From assembly GCA_949297305.1 (NCBI GenBank), contig CASFSG010000006.1:1-41545 (forward strand): 41,545 bases of DNA, read 5' to 3'. Of the stretch, positions 6,867-15,604 are shown piece by piece (the first letter of the stretch is position 1; every line of letters starts with the position of its first letter). Both the position numbers and the translations under genes were made by a program. Below the pieces are notes generated by a model that was given only the letters and a program-made list of their open reading frames with translations, made no database searches and had not been told where the DNA came from. This DNA is from an uncultured bacterium (GTDB taxonomy: Bacteria; Bacillota_I; Bacilli_A; RFN20; CAG-826).

Positions 6867-7967
6867 ATGAAAAATAAAAAATTTTTAAGTTTATTAATCT
6901 TACCCCTCTTACTACTAACCTCTTGCGATAAAAATCAAAAGACATCGTTAATATTTGGCGATGTATCGACCAATACAACAATTATGATTAATCATAGCGA
7001 ATTATCGAGTAAAATACTCGATGATGAATCGTTCATCGTCGTAACTACTCCACTAAGTAACTGCGCATGTTGGTCGACTTTTAAAAACCAAGTGTTGAAT
7101 CAATACATAGAAGAGAATCATATTTTAGTCTACGAAATAAATTATGAGAATTTCTTTGCAGGCAGCACAAACCTCGATACTTTTGGCATTAATATAATGG
7201 GTGATCGCCAAACTTTTGCTATTTTTAATCAAGGTGAACTAGTCATCAACATGCCTTATGAAAGCAATCAGCGAATGTTTAAAGAACTTGATGCTTTTAA
7301 ATTATTTATGGAGGAACATGTTAATTTACCAAAGATTTATCAAATTGATTCTTTAGAAGATTTAAACGAATTATACGCTCAAGAGGAAGAATTTATCATC
7401 TATTATGGCCGTTCGTTATGTGGCGATTGTGCTTATGTTGATAAATACTTAGTCGATTATGTTAGCAATCATCAAGAAATGGATAAAATCTATTATTTTG
7501 ATGGTGAGCTAATTAGAAAATACCAAGATGGAACATTAATAAATGAAGAGGAATGGCAATCATTTAAGGATAATTATGGTTTAAGTTCTTTAAATAATCC
7601 CATTTATGGCTATGATAATGGTTATGTTCCAACCTTCTATTATGTTGATCCAACTAGCGGCGAGACTAATGGGGCGAAGGTGCAAGATGGTTTAGTTTAT
7701 TTTAATGACACAATCATCGAAGAAAACGGCAAATATGTAGTTCAAAATTCTTATTTCAGCAATGAAAGAATCTCTAGTTTACATTATTTAAAGAATTATC
7801 AAGGAGAAAAAGTCCTCGAAGGTAAAATCTTAAGTAGTGAAGATGTTAATATATATGAAGACACGATCGCTTGGAAACAAGAAAAAGCCGCTATTTACTA
7901 TAACGAATATCTTAAATTATTTCTTGATACTTACGCCTATAATCTCAGCGAGAATTTTTTAATTTAG
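6867..7967 (+). CDS. Lipoprotein with two thioredoxin-like cysteine motifs
   Basis: A 366-residue surface lipoprotein: signal peptide and lipobox LLTSC (C20). Two segments look like thioredoxin-fold active sites: FIVVTTPLSNCACW (C66, C68) after a beta strand, and FIIYYGRSLCGDCAYVDKYL with a CGDC motif (C185, C188). CGDC with an aromatic strand before it is typical of thiol-disulfide oxidoreductases or bacteriocin-transport-accessory-type proteins. A role in disulfide exchange outside the membrane is inferred. AGGGGA lies 18 bases upstream, too far to be ideal. Its stop overlaps the stop of the convergent gene. No close family recognised. Confidence 0.6.
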   Translation: MKNKKFLSLLILPLLLLTSCDKNQKTSLIFGDVSTNTTIMINHSELSSKILDDESFIVVTTPLSNCACWSTFKNQVLNQYIEENHILVYEINYENFFAGSTNLDTFGINIMGDRQTFAIFNQGELVINMPYESNQRMFKELDAFKLFMEEHVNLPKIYQIDSLEDLNELYAQEEEFIIYYGRSLCGDCAYVDKYLVDYVSNHQEMDKIYYFDGELIRKYQDGTLINEEEWQSFKDNYGLSSLNNPIYGYDNGYVPTFYYVDPTSGETNGAKVQDGLVYFNDTIIEENGKYVVQNSYFSNERISSLHYLKNYQGEKVLEGKILSSEDVNIYEDTIAWKQEKAAIYYNEYLKLFLDTYAYNLSENFLI

Positions 7968-9229
7968 TTTTTGAGCCGCTCAGCGATTTCTTCGGCTTTA
8001 ATATATAATTCATCAATTGTTTTATCGTCTAAAAAATAATGATTATCATAGTAAAGAATTTTGCCACCACTCATCGTCATTTTAATTAACGAAGTAGAAC
8101 CAGCATAAACTAAATTAGCGATAAAATCATTTTTTACTTGCATGCTAGGATGCTTCAAATCAATCATGATGATATCGGCTCGTTGATGCGGCTTTAAATA
8201 TAAAGAATCTCGATTATCAATAGCTTTCATCACATTCACATTCGCCATCTTCAATAATTCAAAAGCGGATGGTAAATTATTTTTTTCATTAACAAAGGGA
8301 ATTGTACTAGCTAAGAAAAGTTCTTTAAACATGTTCAAAGAGTTGTTAGATGAGGCCCCGTCTGTTCCTAAACCAACATTGATACCTTTATGAAGATATT
8401 TATTTAATGGGGCAATGCCACTATGGAGTTTTAGATTACTCGCCATATTTGAAATGATGGAGATATGATTTTTTCGGCATAATTTAATGTCATCCTCACT
8501 CAAATAAACACCATGAAAGATTGCTCCACCATATTTAAATAAACCTAAATCAACTAAATAAGCTAGTTCACTCTGAGAATGATTCTTTGCAAAATTATTA
8601 ACCTCAGTCATCGTTTCACCAAGGTGTAAATAAAAAGGTTGATGATATTTTTCAACAAGATTTCTCATTAACATCAAATCTTCAATGCTAGTGGTGTATA
8701 AAGCGTGAATACCAAAAGAAAATAAGGCATCAGGATATGCTTTTTGGTAATTTAAATAGTTTTCTTCAATCATGTGGGTTTCCTTACCAGGTTGAAAAAT
8801 GTAATTTATTCTTAGGTGCATTTCCTGGGCCGCCTTAATAATAGCGTCACTAAAATAATAAGACTCATGAAAGTAAGTAATACCCGAACGAATATATTCT
8901 AAAAAAGCAACTTTAGATAAGGTATAAACATCGTCATAAGTTAGCTTATCTTCCATTGGAATAATTAAATTAAAAAGCCAGTCTTCTAAGCATAAATTGT
9001 CGCCTAATGAGCGAGCAAAAATCATTGCAGAATGGGTGTGTCCATTTTTAAAAGAAGGCATTAAAAGATTATAATCGACATCGATAATTTCATCAAAATA
9101 ATCGGTTTTTGCATAATTGTCCCCTACAAAAACAATATCTTTATCTTCAATAATAATATCCGCTTTAATTACTTTATCGTCGCACATAGATAAAATATAT
9201 GCGTTTTTTAAAAGCGTTCTTTTTTTCAT
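7964..9229 (-). CDS. Amidohydrolase, methylthioadenosine/S-adenosylhomocysteine deaminase-like
   Basis: Cytoplasmic metal-dependent deaminase of the TRZ/ATZ amidohydrolase group, 421 residues. Seen motifs: HTHS near residue 64 (metal ligands), HLGET in the middle, FHGVYLS with the catalytic-region His, and LGTDGASSNNSLNMF with the metal-binding Asp. LSLGDN-type and EDWL segments match MtaD/SsnA relatives. The substrate could be methylthioadenosine, S-adenosylhomocysteine, adenosine or another aminated ring. It is last in a three-gene operon, starting 2 bases after the acyl-CoA synthetase stop. Family sure, substrate not. Confidence 0.85.
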   Translation of the reverse strand: MKKRTLLKNAYILSMCDDKVIKADIIIEDKDIVFVGDNYAKTDYFDEIIDVDYNLLMPSFKNGHTHSAMIFARSLGDNLCLEDWLFNLIIPMEDKLTYDDVYTLSKVAFLEYIRSGITYFHESYYFSDAIIKAAQEMHLRINYIFQPGKETHMIEENYLNYQKAYPDALFSFGIHALYTTSIEDLMLMRNLVEKYHQPFYLHLGETMTEVNNFAKNHSQSELAYLVDLGLFKYGGAIFHGVYLSEDDIKLCRKNHISIISNMASNLKLHSGIAPLNKYLHKGINVGLGTDGASSNNSLNMFKELFLASTIPFVNEKNNLPSAFELLKMANVNVMKAIDNRDSLYLKPHQRADIIMIDLKHPSMQVKNDFIANLVYAGSTSLIKMTMSGGKILYYDNHYFLDDKTIDELYIKAEEIAERLKN

Positions 9230-9231
9230 AA

Positions 9232-10857
9232 TTATTTTAACTCCTTAGTGTCGATTTTGCCCACTAAGGTATGAGGCATTTTTGCTAAATATACAATTTC
9301 TTTCGGTTTAGCATATATTCCTTCTTTTTTAATAATTGCATCATTGATTTTTTCATCTGGATTAGTGATTTGATAATTTTTATTTAGGACAACAAAAAGT
9401 TTGATCATATGACCTCGATTAGCGTCTATAACTCCAATCGCAGCACATTCATAAACAAATCCTAAATCCATCACAGCATCTTCAATGTTAGAAGGAAAAA
9501 CGGGAATACCGTTGACTTTAATAATACGTTTAATGCGTTGTTTAAAAACTAAATAATTATCTTCATCTAATAGACAACAATCGCCAGTCTTAACCCACTT
9601 AGTACCATTTTCATCAATAGAAAAAACTTCGTCATTAGCCTCTTTATTAGCGAAACGATAACCATTCATAAGTGTTTCGCCACTAATATAGAGTTCGCCA
9701 CTTTGGTTAATGCCTAAATCTTTTTTAGTTTCACTATCAACAATCTTAAATTTTACATTTGGCAAGGGTTTACCGACGGTACCTTTTTTATTTTCACTCA
9801 AACGATTGACAGCGCAGACCGTAACCGTTTCAGTTAGGCCATATCCCTCTAGTAGTCGACAGCCAGAATTTGCTTCTTGCATCCGTTGATTAAAACGATT
9901 GATTAAAGATTCGCTGACGAAATCACCACCGACAAAGCAAATATACAAATTTTGTAATTTTTTACCGGAAAAATCATCTTTAGAAAGCAATGCTTCAAAT
10001 AGTGTCGGAATACCAATAATATAATTTATTTCATTTTTCGCTAGATAATTAATGGTTTCTTTGGTTGAAAATTTTGGCATTAATGTCAGGGTGCCACCAT
10101 GAAATAGTAATGCTAAAACCCCCATTGTTAAGCCAAAGCCATGAAACATTGGTAAAACTGCTAGCATATGTAGCTCATCGATATTTTCATAACGCTCCAA
10201 GATATATTTTCCGTTTGAGCATAAAGATGTCATCGAAAAACTAGATAAAGCAATCGTTTTAGATTTACCAGTTGTTCCACCACTATGAAGATAAATAGCG
10301 TCTTTTAAATAATCATCATCGTTCTTTAAATAAGGTTCACTCTTATAAAAGTCATCTAAGCGATTATTTTGAGGAATTTTCTTAATATTTTTATTCATCA
10401 TCCGATAAGCGAGGCGCTTAATGATGTTTAGCTCGCTAGTCGGTGAACAAGCATAGACGCGTTTATCTTCTTCTAATAAAGGGGTGAATTTATCAAAATT
10501 TTGATCGAGGCAAAATAAAAGATGACTACCAGTCAAATTCATATTTTCGCGCATTTGTTCAAGATTGAACAATGGGTGGACCATATTACCGATTGCGCCA
10601 ATTTGATTGATGGCAAATAGTAAATAAATAGCTTCTGGAATATTTGGCAAGCAAACTGTCACCACATCGTCTTTTTTAATTCCTAATCTAATTAATGAGG
10701 CGGCAAAACGTTGCACTTTATCTAAAACGTGTCGATACGAAAAATGCTTATTTTGAAAAATCAAGGCATCATGCGATGGATCAATTTGCGAACCGCGATA
10801 AAAGTTTTGATATAAAGTTGCCTCTTTGGGGCAAGAAGATATTTCTTTTTTAATCAT
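9232..10857 (-). CDS. AMP-dependent acyl-CoA synthetase / ligase
   Basis: Activates a carboxylic acid to an acyl-adenylate and then a thioester, probably with CoA. Motifs are complete: P-loop YLHSGGTTGKSK, GYGLTET, the TGD motif KTGDCCLLDED, the hinge FKQRIKRIIKVNG, and a C-terminal catalytic lysine in VGKIDTKELK. The start MIKKEIS is chosen because its ATG overlaps the TGA of the upstream gene (ATGA), the mark of coupled translation; the frame remains open further upstream but would run inside that gene. Length 541 fits the family. Chain-length preference cannot be read. Confidence 0.88.
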   Translation of the reverse strand: MIKKEISSCPKEATLYQNFYRGSQIDPSHDALIFQNKHFSYRHVLDKVQRFAASLIRLGIKKDDVVTVCLPNIPEAIYLLFAINQIGAIGNMVHPLFNLEQMRENMNLTGSHLLFCLDQNFDKFTPLLEEDKRVYACSPTSELNIIKRLAYRMMNKNIKKIPQNNRLDDFYKSEPYLKNDDDYLKDAIYLHSGGTTGKSKTIALSSFSMTSLCSNGKYILERYENIDELHMLAVLPMFHGFGLTMGVLALLFHGGTLTLMPKFSTKETINYLAKNEINYIIGIPTLFEALLSKDDFSGKKLQNLYICFVGGDFVSESLINRFNQRMQEANSGCRLLEGYGLTETVTVCAVNRLSENKKGTVGKPLPNVKFKIVDSETKKDLGINQSGELYISGETLMNGYRFANKEANDEVFSIDENGTKWVKTGDCCLLDEDNYLVFKQRIKRIIKVNGIPVFPSNIEDAVMDLGFVYECAAIGVIDANRGHMIKLFVVLNKNYQITNPDEKINDAIIKKEGIYAKPKEIVYLAKMPHTLVGKIDTKELK

Positions 10858-12002
10858 AAATTCAAATTTAACCTCATTCCAACTAATAAAAATATTACAC
10901 TCATAATTAAAACGATGACAGGCTGATGGAAAATATAAACCCATATAGTTCTTTTACCAAATCCAATAATCGGTGAAAAATAACGATTTAATTCATCGTT
11001 TAAAATGAGAAGTTTATCATTTCCGTTTTGATCATAACGGCGATGAAGAAAGAAAATTCTTAAAATCGATTCTCTTTTCGCATAAACAGTTTCGCCGATA
11101 AACCCACCTAAAAACATATAGAAAATAAATGGGAAATAACCAAGCCAATCAGAACCATAAGAATAGCCGCCAACAATTACGAGAATTATTTTATGAACAA
11201 TTTGGCCGATCGGTTCTTCGTTCCAATTAAAGCTAACATAATAGGTATTATGGCCGTTAAAGGTAAAAAATAAATCACGCCATAAAGTTTCGCTTGTAGG
11301 ATCAAAATTATAATTGGTATATTGAGGGGAAAATTTAAAATAAAGCGATAAGATAAATGTAATAAAAACAAAGGCTAAACAAACCCACTTCCAACTTTTA
11401 GGACTTTTAGTTTTCTGATAAGGAGGAAAATCTGCTTCTTTAAGATAAGGTTCTTTAAGTAAGGCGCTACGCAAATATTTTTTCCGTTTTATCCCATTAT
11501 AAATAGCAACATAAATAATTTTTACCAATGAATAAGTCAAAATGCATAATCCAATACAAGTAAGGGTCGCGCAAATAACCGTATATTCTTGACCACTAAC
11601 AATTGAAAAAAGATAAAAGAAGGCGGTTAGAATTAAACCAAAAACAATTGTGACAAAACTTCTTAAAATGTTGTTATGAGAGAAATTCGAAGAAATTCCG
11701 CATAAAATTAAAAAAAGCATCAAACCAATATATCTTAAGGTAATTCTCCAGGGAGTAAACCAATAAAATGTCGAAGCTACTTCTTGCATTGTAAGAAAAA
11801 AATCTGGCATTTGCATTCCATTAGGCACCGTAAATAAATAAGGGAACAAGAACCAAAAATCGCCCATAAAATGGTCAAGGCACATTCCTAAAATTAAAAT
11901 TCCTCGCAATAAATCAATTTCAAAAATTCGATGTTTACGATTGTTATAGGTAAAGCGGGCTTTAGTTAAACCTAATTGATTTAGCGAATAAACGGATTCC
12001 AT
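10854..12002 (-). CDS. Membrane acyltransferase of the HGSNAT/DUF1624 type
   Basis: A 382-residue polytopic membrane protein. The N-terminal stretch FEIDLLRGILILGMCLDHF (about residues 27-45) is the hallmark of the heparan-alpha-glucosaminide acetyltransferase catalytic family: first helix with an arginine and a conserved DHF histidine. A basic cytoplasmic stretch (KRKKYLRSALLKEP) and an external loop separate helix groups, and the last helices read IWVYIFHQPVIVLIMSVIF. Proteins of this kind move acyl groups from CoA across the membrane onto sugars. It is first in an operon with an acyl-CoA synthetase, so that enzyme may supply its donor. No good ribosome binding site is seen at this start. 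Confidence 0.72.
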   Translation of the reverse strand: MESVYSLNQLGLTKARFTYNNRKHRIFEIDLLRGILILGMCLDHFMGDFWFLFPYLFTVPNGMQMPDFFLTMQEVASTFYWFTPWRITLRYIGLMLFLILCGISSNFSHNNILRSFVTIVFGLILTAFFYLFSIVSGQEYTVICATLTCIGLCILTYSLVKIIYVAIYNGIKRKKYLRSALLKEPYLKEADFPPYQKTKSPKSWKWVCLAFVFITFILSLYFKFSPQYTNYNFDPTSETLWRDLFFTFNGHNTYYVSFNWNEEPIGQIVHKIILVIVGGYSYGSDWLGYFPFIFYMFLGGFIGETVYAKRESILRIFFLHRRYDQNGNDKLLILNDELNRYFSPIIGFGKRTIWVYIFHQPVIVLIMSVIFLLVGMRLNLNL

Positions 12003-12096
12003 AAACGGGTTTATTTTAACTTAAATTCTATAAATTTATAAGCCCTATTTTCAATAAAATATTTCTTATATATCAATGTTTTTTAGAAAAATAAGT

Positions 12097-12102
12097 TATA
12101 AT
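12097..12102 (+). promoter_or_regulatory. Candidate -10 box very close to the hydrolase start
   Basis: A perfect TATAAT ends 13 bases before the ATG at 12116. Transcription starting 6-8 bases downstream would give an mRNA with almost no leader, which fits the absence of a ribosome binding site. The -35 region (around 12074-12079) is poor. Confidence 0.4.
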
Positions 12103-12115
12103 TGTGTTGTTAAGT

Positions 12116-13072
12116 ATGATACTTATAAATATTCCGGCATGGTCACTTGTGCCCACCATCATCGGTTCTATCTTAATAACTGCCATTATTTTAGCATCGA
12201 TCTTTCTTGCTAATTTTTATTTTGGAATCTCCTTTTTAAGATTAAAAAACGATAAAAATTTTGCTAAATTTGAGAATGAAAAATATAAAAATACTCCCTG
12301 GCGAAAATTTATCACACAAACAAAAAAAGAACGCATCGTAATCAAATCAAAAGATAATCTAAATTTAGTTGGATATTTTATAAAGGGAGTAAGCGAAGAC
12401 GATTACGCTTTATTAATACACGGATATCATGGGCGATATTATTCTCTCGATCGTCAAGCCTTGTTTTTTCATAATTTGGGTTTTAATTTATTACTTATAA
12501 ATCAACGCGCACACGATGAAAGTGATGGTAAATATACGACTTTAGGTTATAAGGAGCGAGATGATATTAAACGTTGGATAAATGAAATTATCAAAAGAAA
12601 TAGCAACGCGAAAATATTGCTTTTTGGCTCATCGATGGGAGCGTTTGTAGTGATGAATATCATCGGGAAAAAAGCGCCAAAAAACATTAAAGCCGCCATC
12701 GAAGATTCTGGATATTTTTCGATTTATGAAGAATTATATTATCAAACCAAAGTTGTCGCAAAAGTCCGACTGGCCAAATTTTTAATGTTCTTAGCTAATA
12801 TCAAAACGCGTTTAGTAAATAACTTTTCAATCAAATTAAATGTAAAAGAAAGTTTAGGAGAAACTGAGGTGCCACTATTATTAATTCATGGTGAAGATGA
12901 TGATTTTGTGCCAGTTGATGCAATCGATAAGTGCTATAAAGCAATCAATCCTAAATGCGTCAAGAAAAAAGTAATTTTTCCGCTTGCCGGTCACCAAGAA
13001 TCATATAGTTATTATCCGGAAGAATACGAAGAAATTATTAAAGAATTTATCAAGGATTATTTCAAATTATGA
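12116..13072 (+). CDS. Membrane-anchored alpha/beta hydrolase
   Basis: A serine hydrolase tethered by an N-terminal membrane helix (about residues 8-40). The fold signature is complete: oxyanion HGYHG, nucleophile elbow GSSMG (Ser near residue 173), acid in HGEDDDFVP and base in AGHQES. The whole resembles the YqkD/YfhR-type alpha/beta hydrolases of Bacillota. I start at ATG 12116; GTG 12104 or TTG 12107 in the same frame would add up to four residues. The stop overlaps the next gene start by 4 bases. Substrate unknown. Confidence 0.82.
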   Translation: MILINIPAWSLVPTIIGSILITAIILASIFLANFYFGISFLRLKNDKNFAKFENEKYKNTPWRKFITQTKKERIVIKSKDNLNLVGYFIKGVSEDDYALLIHGYHGRYYSLDRQALFFHNLGFNLLLINQRAHDESDGKYTTLGYKERDDIKRWINEIIKRNSNAKILLFGSSMGAFVVMNIIGKKAPKNIKAAIEDSGYFSIYEELYYQTKVVAKVRLAKFLMFLANIKTRLVNNFSIKLNVKESLGETEVPLLLIHGEDDDFVPVDAIDKCYKAINPKCVKKKVIFPLAGHQESYSYYPEEYEEIIKEFIKDYFKL

Positions 13073-14175
13073 AATTTGATTTAAATAATCGTGAACTCGT
13101 TTTATATATCAAAAAAATTCTTCAAGTTCATGAAGAAAATTTATTAATAGGTAATCTTTATGTCGAATATTTTAATAATTATTACTACTCTTTTTCAATT
13201 GAAGAGCTCGCTTTATATAGCTCTAGTATTGAAGAAGCCTTTAAAAAAGCAATCTATAATTTATTAGATATCGATATGAAAGACACATCATTATTGAAAA
13301 TTATTGAAAATCACCGCGCTTTTGATTTTAAAAAACTCGACACCAAAATATATCTAGAAAATCCTTACTATCAAAAATTGAGATTTCATATCTTTAAAAA
13401 AGGAAAATATAAATTATTCTATGATAAATATGTACCACTTTTAGGCTTCACATACGATGATATATTTGTCGAGGTAGATAATGGTTTTAAAGAAATTACG
13501 CCCATCGGATTCTTCTTAGAGGAATTTTCGTTTCCTTCCCTTGCTAAAGATGATATTACTTGGATGAGTTTGATTCCTCATGAAATTAATACGATGAAAC
13601 AATCGATACTAGAAGCCGAAGGTAATGTCTTAGTGCTCGGATTAGGATTAGGATATTATCCTTACATGATTCATCAAAAAAATAATGTAAAAAAAGTTGA
13701 CATTATAGAATTTGATCAGCAAATCATTAATATTTTTAATCAAAATTTATTACCAATCTTCGAAAAACCTAAAAAAATAAATGTAATTGGAGACGACGTC
13801 TACCACTATTTAAATAATCACGATATAAGTGAATACGATTATGTCTTTGTCGATATCTATCATAACGCTAGTGATGGCATTGACCACTATTTTAAAATTC
13901 GTCATATCGCTAGTAAATATCCGGGTACAAAATTTTGTTTTTGGATTGAAAATTCCTTACTTTGCCTCGTTAGAAGATTGGTCTCAAATTTAATTGACGA
14001 AGAAATAAATCATCCAGGAGAATTTGATTATATTAGTGAAGAAAATATTAATGATTTTTATATTAATCGATTGCATTTTTTACTAGCTGATATTGAAATT
14101 AAAAATAAAAGCGACCTCAATAAACTATTAGAAAATGATTCGCTAAAAAAGATTGCAAGTAAAATATATGAGTAA
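13069..14175 (+). CDS. Rossmann-fold protein resembling SAM-dependent methyltransferases / spermidine-synthase-like proteins
   Basis: The 368-residue protein has an N-terminal half of unknown type and a C-terminal Rossmann domain. VLVLGLGLGYYPYMI (about residues 185-199) is the nucleotide-binding loop, VDIIEFDQ the acidic end of the second strand, GDDVYHYL the next, and YDYVFVDIYHN the fourth strand. This arrangement occurs in SAM-dependent methyltransferases and spermidine-synthase-like proteins. The GGGDG loop of true spermidine synthases is absent, so polyamine synthesis is not supported. ATGA overlap with the hydrolase gene suggests a shared transcript. Confidence 0.6.
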   Translation: MKFDLNNRELVLYIKKILQVHEENLLIGNLYVEYFNNYYYSFSIEELALYSSSIEEAFKKAIYNLLDIDMKDTSLLKIIENHRAFDFKKLDTKIYLENPYYQKLRFHIFKKGKYKLFYDKYVPLLGFTYDDIFVEVDNGFKEITPIGFFLEEFSFPSLAKDDITWMSLIPHEINTMKQSILEAEGNVLVLGLGLGYYPYMIHQKNNVKKVDIIEFDQQIINIFNQNLLPIFEKPKKINVIGDDVYHYLNNHDISEYDYVFVDIYHNASDGIDHYFKIRHIASKYPGTKFCFWIENSLLCLVRRLVSNLIDEEINHPGEFDYISEENINDFYINRLHFLLADIEIKNKSDLNKLLENDSLKKIASKIYE

Positions 14176-14236
14176 TTATCTTGCTATTTTTATGCAATTG
14201 CATAAAATAACAACAGATAGAAAGAAGGAAATAATA

Positions 14237-15604
14237 ATGTTTAGAAAAAATGTTTGGATAGAAAAAATTGCTGAATTCGATAAAATTATGTCCTTTGCCG
14301 AAGGATATAAGAGTTTTTTGAATCAGGGAAAAACGGAAAGAGAGTGTACTTTATATGCTGAAAAGGCTTTGCGTCAACAAGGATTTTTAAATTTAAATGA
14401 AGTAAGCTCTTTAAAAAGCGGTGATAAAGTTTACATTATTAATCGCGGAAAAAGTATTGTAGCTTTTATCGTTGGTCAAAAGCCATTAATGGAAGGATTA
14501 CATGTCTTAGGTGCCCATATTGATTCACCGCGACTAGACATAAAACAAAATCCTTTATATGAAAGTGGACAATTCACTTATTTGGATACTCACTATTATG
14601 GCGGAATAAAAAAATACCAATGGACAGCTATACCCTTAGCAATTCATGGGGTAATAACTAAAAAAGATGGAACAAAAATCAATATCGTGATTGGTGAAGA
14701 TGAAAATGATCCGGTTTTTGGCATTACCGATTTATTACCTCACTTAGCTAAAGATCAGATGAATCGAAACGCTGGCGATATTATCGCTGGAGAAAAATTA
14801 GATATCACTTTCTCGCATTTGCCAATGAACAAAAACAATAAGCCACACTATAAAGACTATATTTTAAATTTATTAAAACAAAAATATGGTGTAGAAGAAG
14901 AAGATTTTATTTCAAGTGAATTAGAAATTGTACCAGCCTTTAAGGCAAAAGATTATGGTTTAGATCGATCGATGATTGCTAGTTATGGTCAAGACGATCG
15001 TTCTTGTGCCTATATTTGCCTTAAAGCAATTTTGGATGCGAAAGTTAGCGACTATACTTCGATGTTATATTTATCCGATAAAGAGGAAATTGGTTCGGTA
15101 GGTTCAACTGGAGCTGAGTCGCGCTTTTTCGTCAATTCAGTTGCTAAATTAGCGGAAAAACTCGGCCATCGTGACCCCTACTTTTATGCGATAAAAGCCT
15201 TGGAAAATTCCAAAGCTTTATCGGTGGATGTTTCAGCAGCTTACGATCCGCTTTTTGCAGAAGTTTACGAAGAAAAGAATTCTTCTTTACTAGGTTATGG
15301 CGTAACATTCAATAAATACACAGGCTCGCGTGGTAAGAGCGGTTCAAATGATGCAAACGCAGAATTCGTTGCCTATGTAAGAAAAATTATGGACGATCAT
15401 GATGTCGCCTATCAAACTGCCGAACTAGGCAAGGTCGACCAAGGTGGTGGCGGCACAATCGCCTTTATTTTCGCTAATCACAACATGGATGTAATTGATG
15501 CTGGTGTTGGTGTGCTCAACATGCATTCGCCAATGGAAATTACTTCTAAAGCCGATATATATGAAGGTTATCTAGGTTATAAAGCATTTCTTGAGGCTAA
15601 ATAA
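14237..15604 (+). CDS. M18-family aminopeptidase
   Basis: Cytoplasmic metallo-aminopeptidase that trims N-terminal residues from peptides. Motifs: LGAHIDSPRLD with H94 and D96 as metal ligands, GQDDRS with the bridging Asp, LSDKEEIGSVGSTGA with the catalytic glutamate pair, and a late metal-binding His in NMHSPMEI. Length 455 is normal. The start MFRKNVW has AAGGAA 7 bases upstream; the frame stays open 28 codons further up but overlaps the preceding gene and has no better site. The following gene starts on the last base of its stop codon. Confidence 0.92.
   Translation: MFRKNVWIEKIAEFDKIMSFAEGYKSFLNQGKTERECTLYAEKALRQQGFLNLNEVSSLKSGDKVYIINRGKSIVAFIVGQKPLMEGLHVLGAHIDSPRLDIKQNPLYESGQFTYLDTHYYGGIKKYQWTAIPLAIHGVITKKDGTKINIVIGEDENDPVFGITDLLPHLAKDQMNRNAGDIIAGEKLDITFSHLPMNKNNKPHYKDYILNLLKQKYGVEEEDFISSELEIVPAFKAKDYGLDRSMIASYGQDDRSCAYICLKAILDAKVSDYTSMLYLSDKEEIGSVGSTGAESRFFVNSVAKLAEKLGHRDPYFYAIKALENSKALSVDVSAAYDPLFAEVYEEKNSSLLGYGVTFNKYTGSRGKSGSNDANAEFVAYVRKIMDDHDVAYQTAELGKVDQGGGGTIAFIFANHNMDVIDAGVGVLNMHSPMEITSKADIYEGYLGYKAFLEAK

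Noticed and set aside
13069..14175. True spermidine synthase, which would pair with the pot importer
   Set aside because: The GGGDG loop and catalytic Asp pattern of spermidine synthase are not present; only the general Rossmann pattern is shared.
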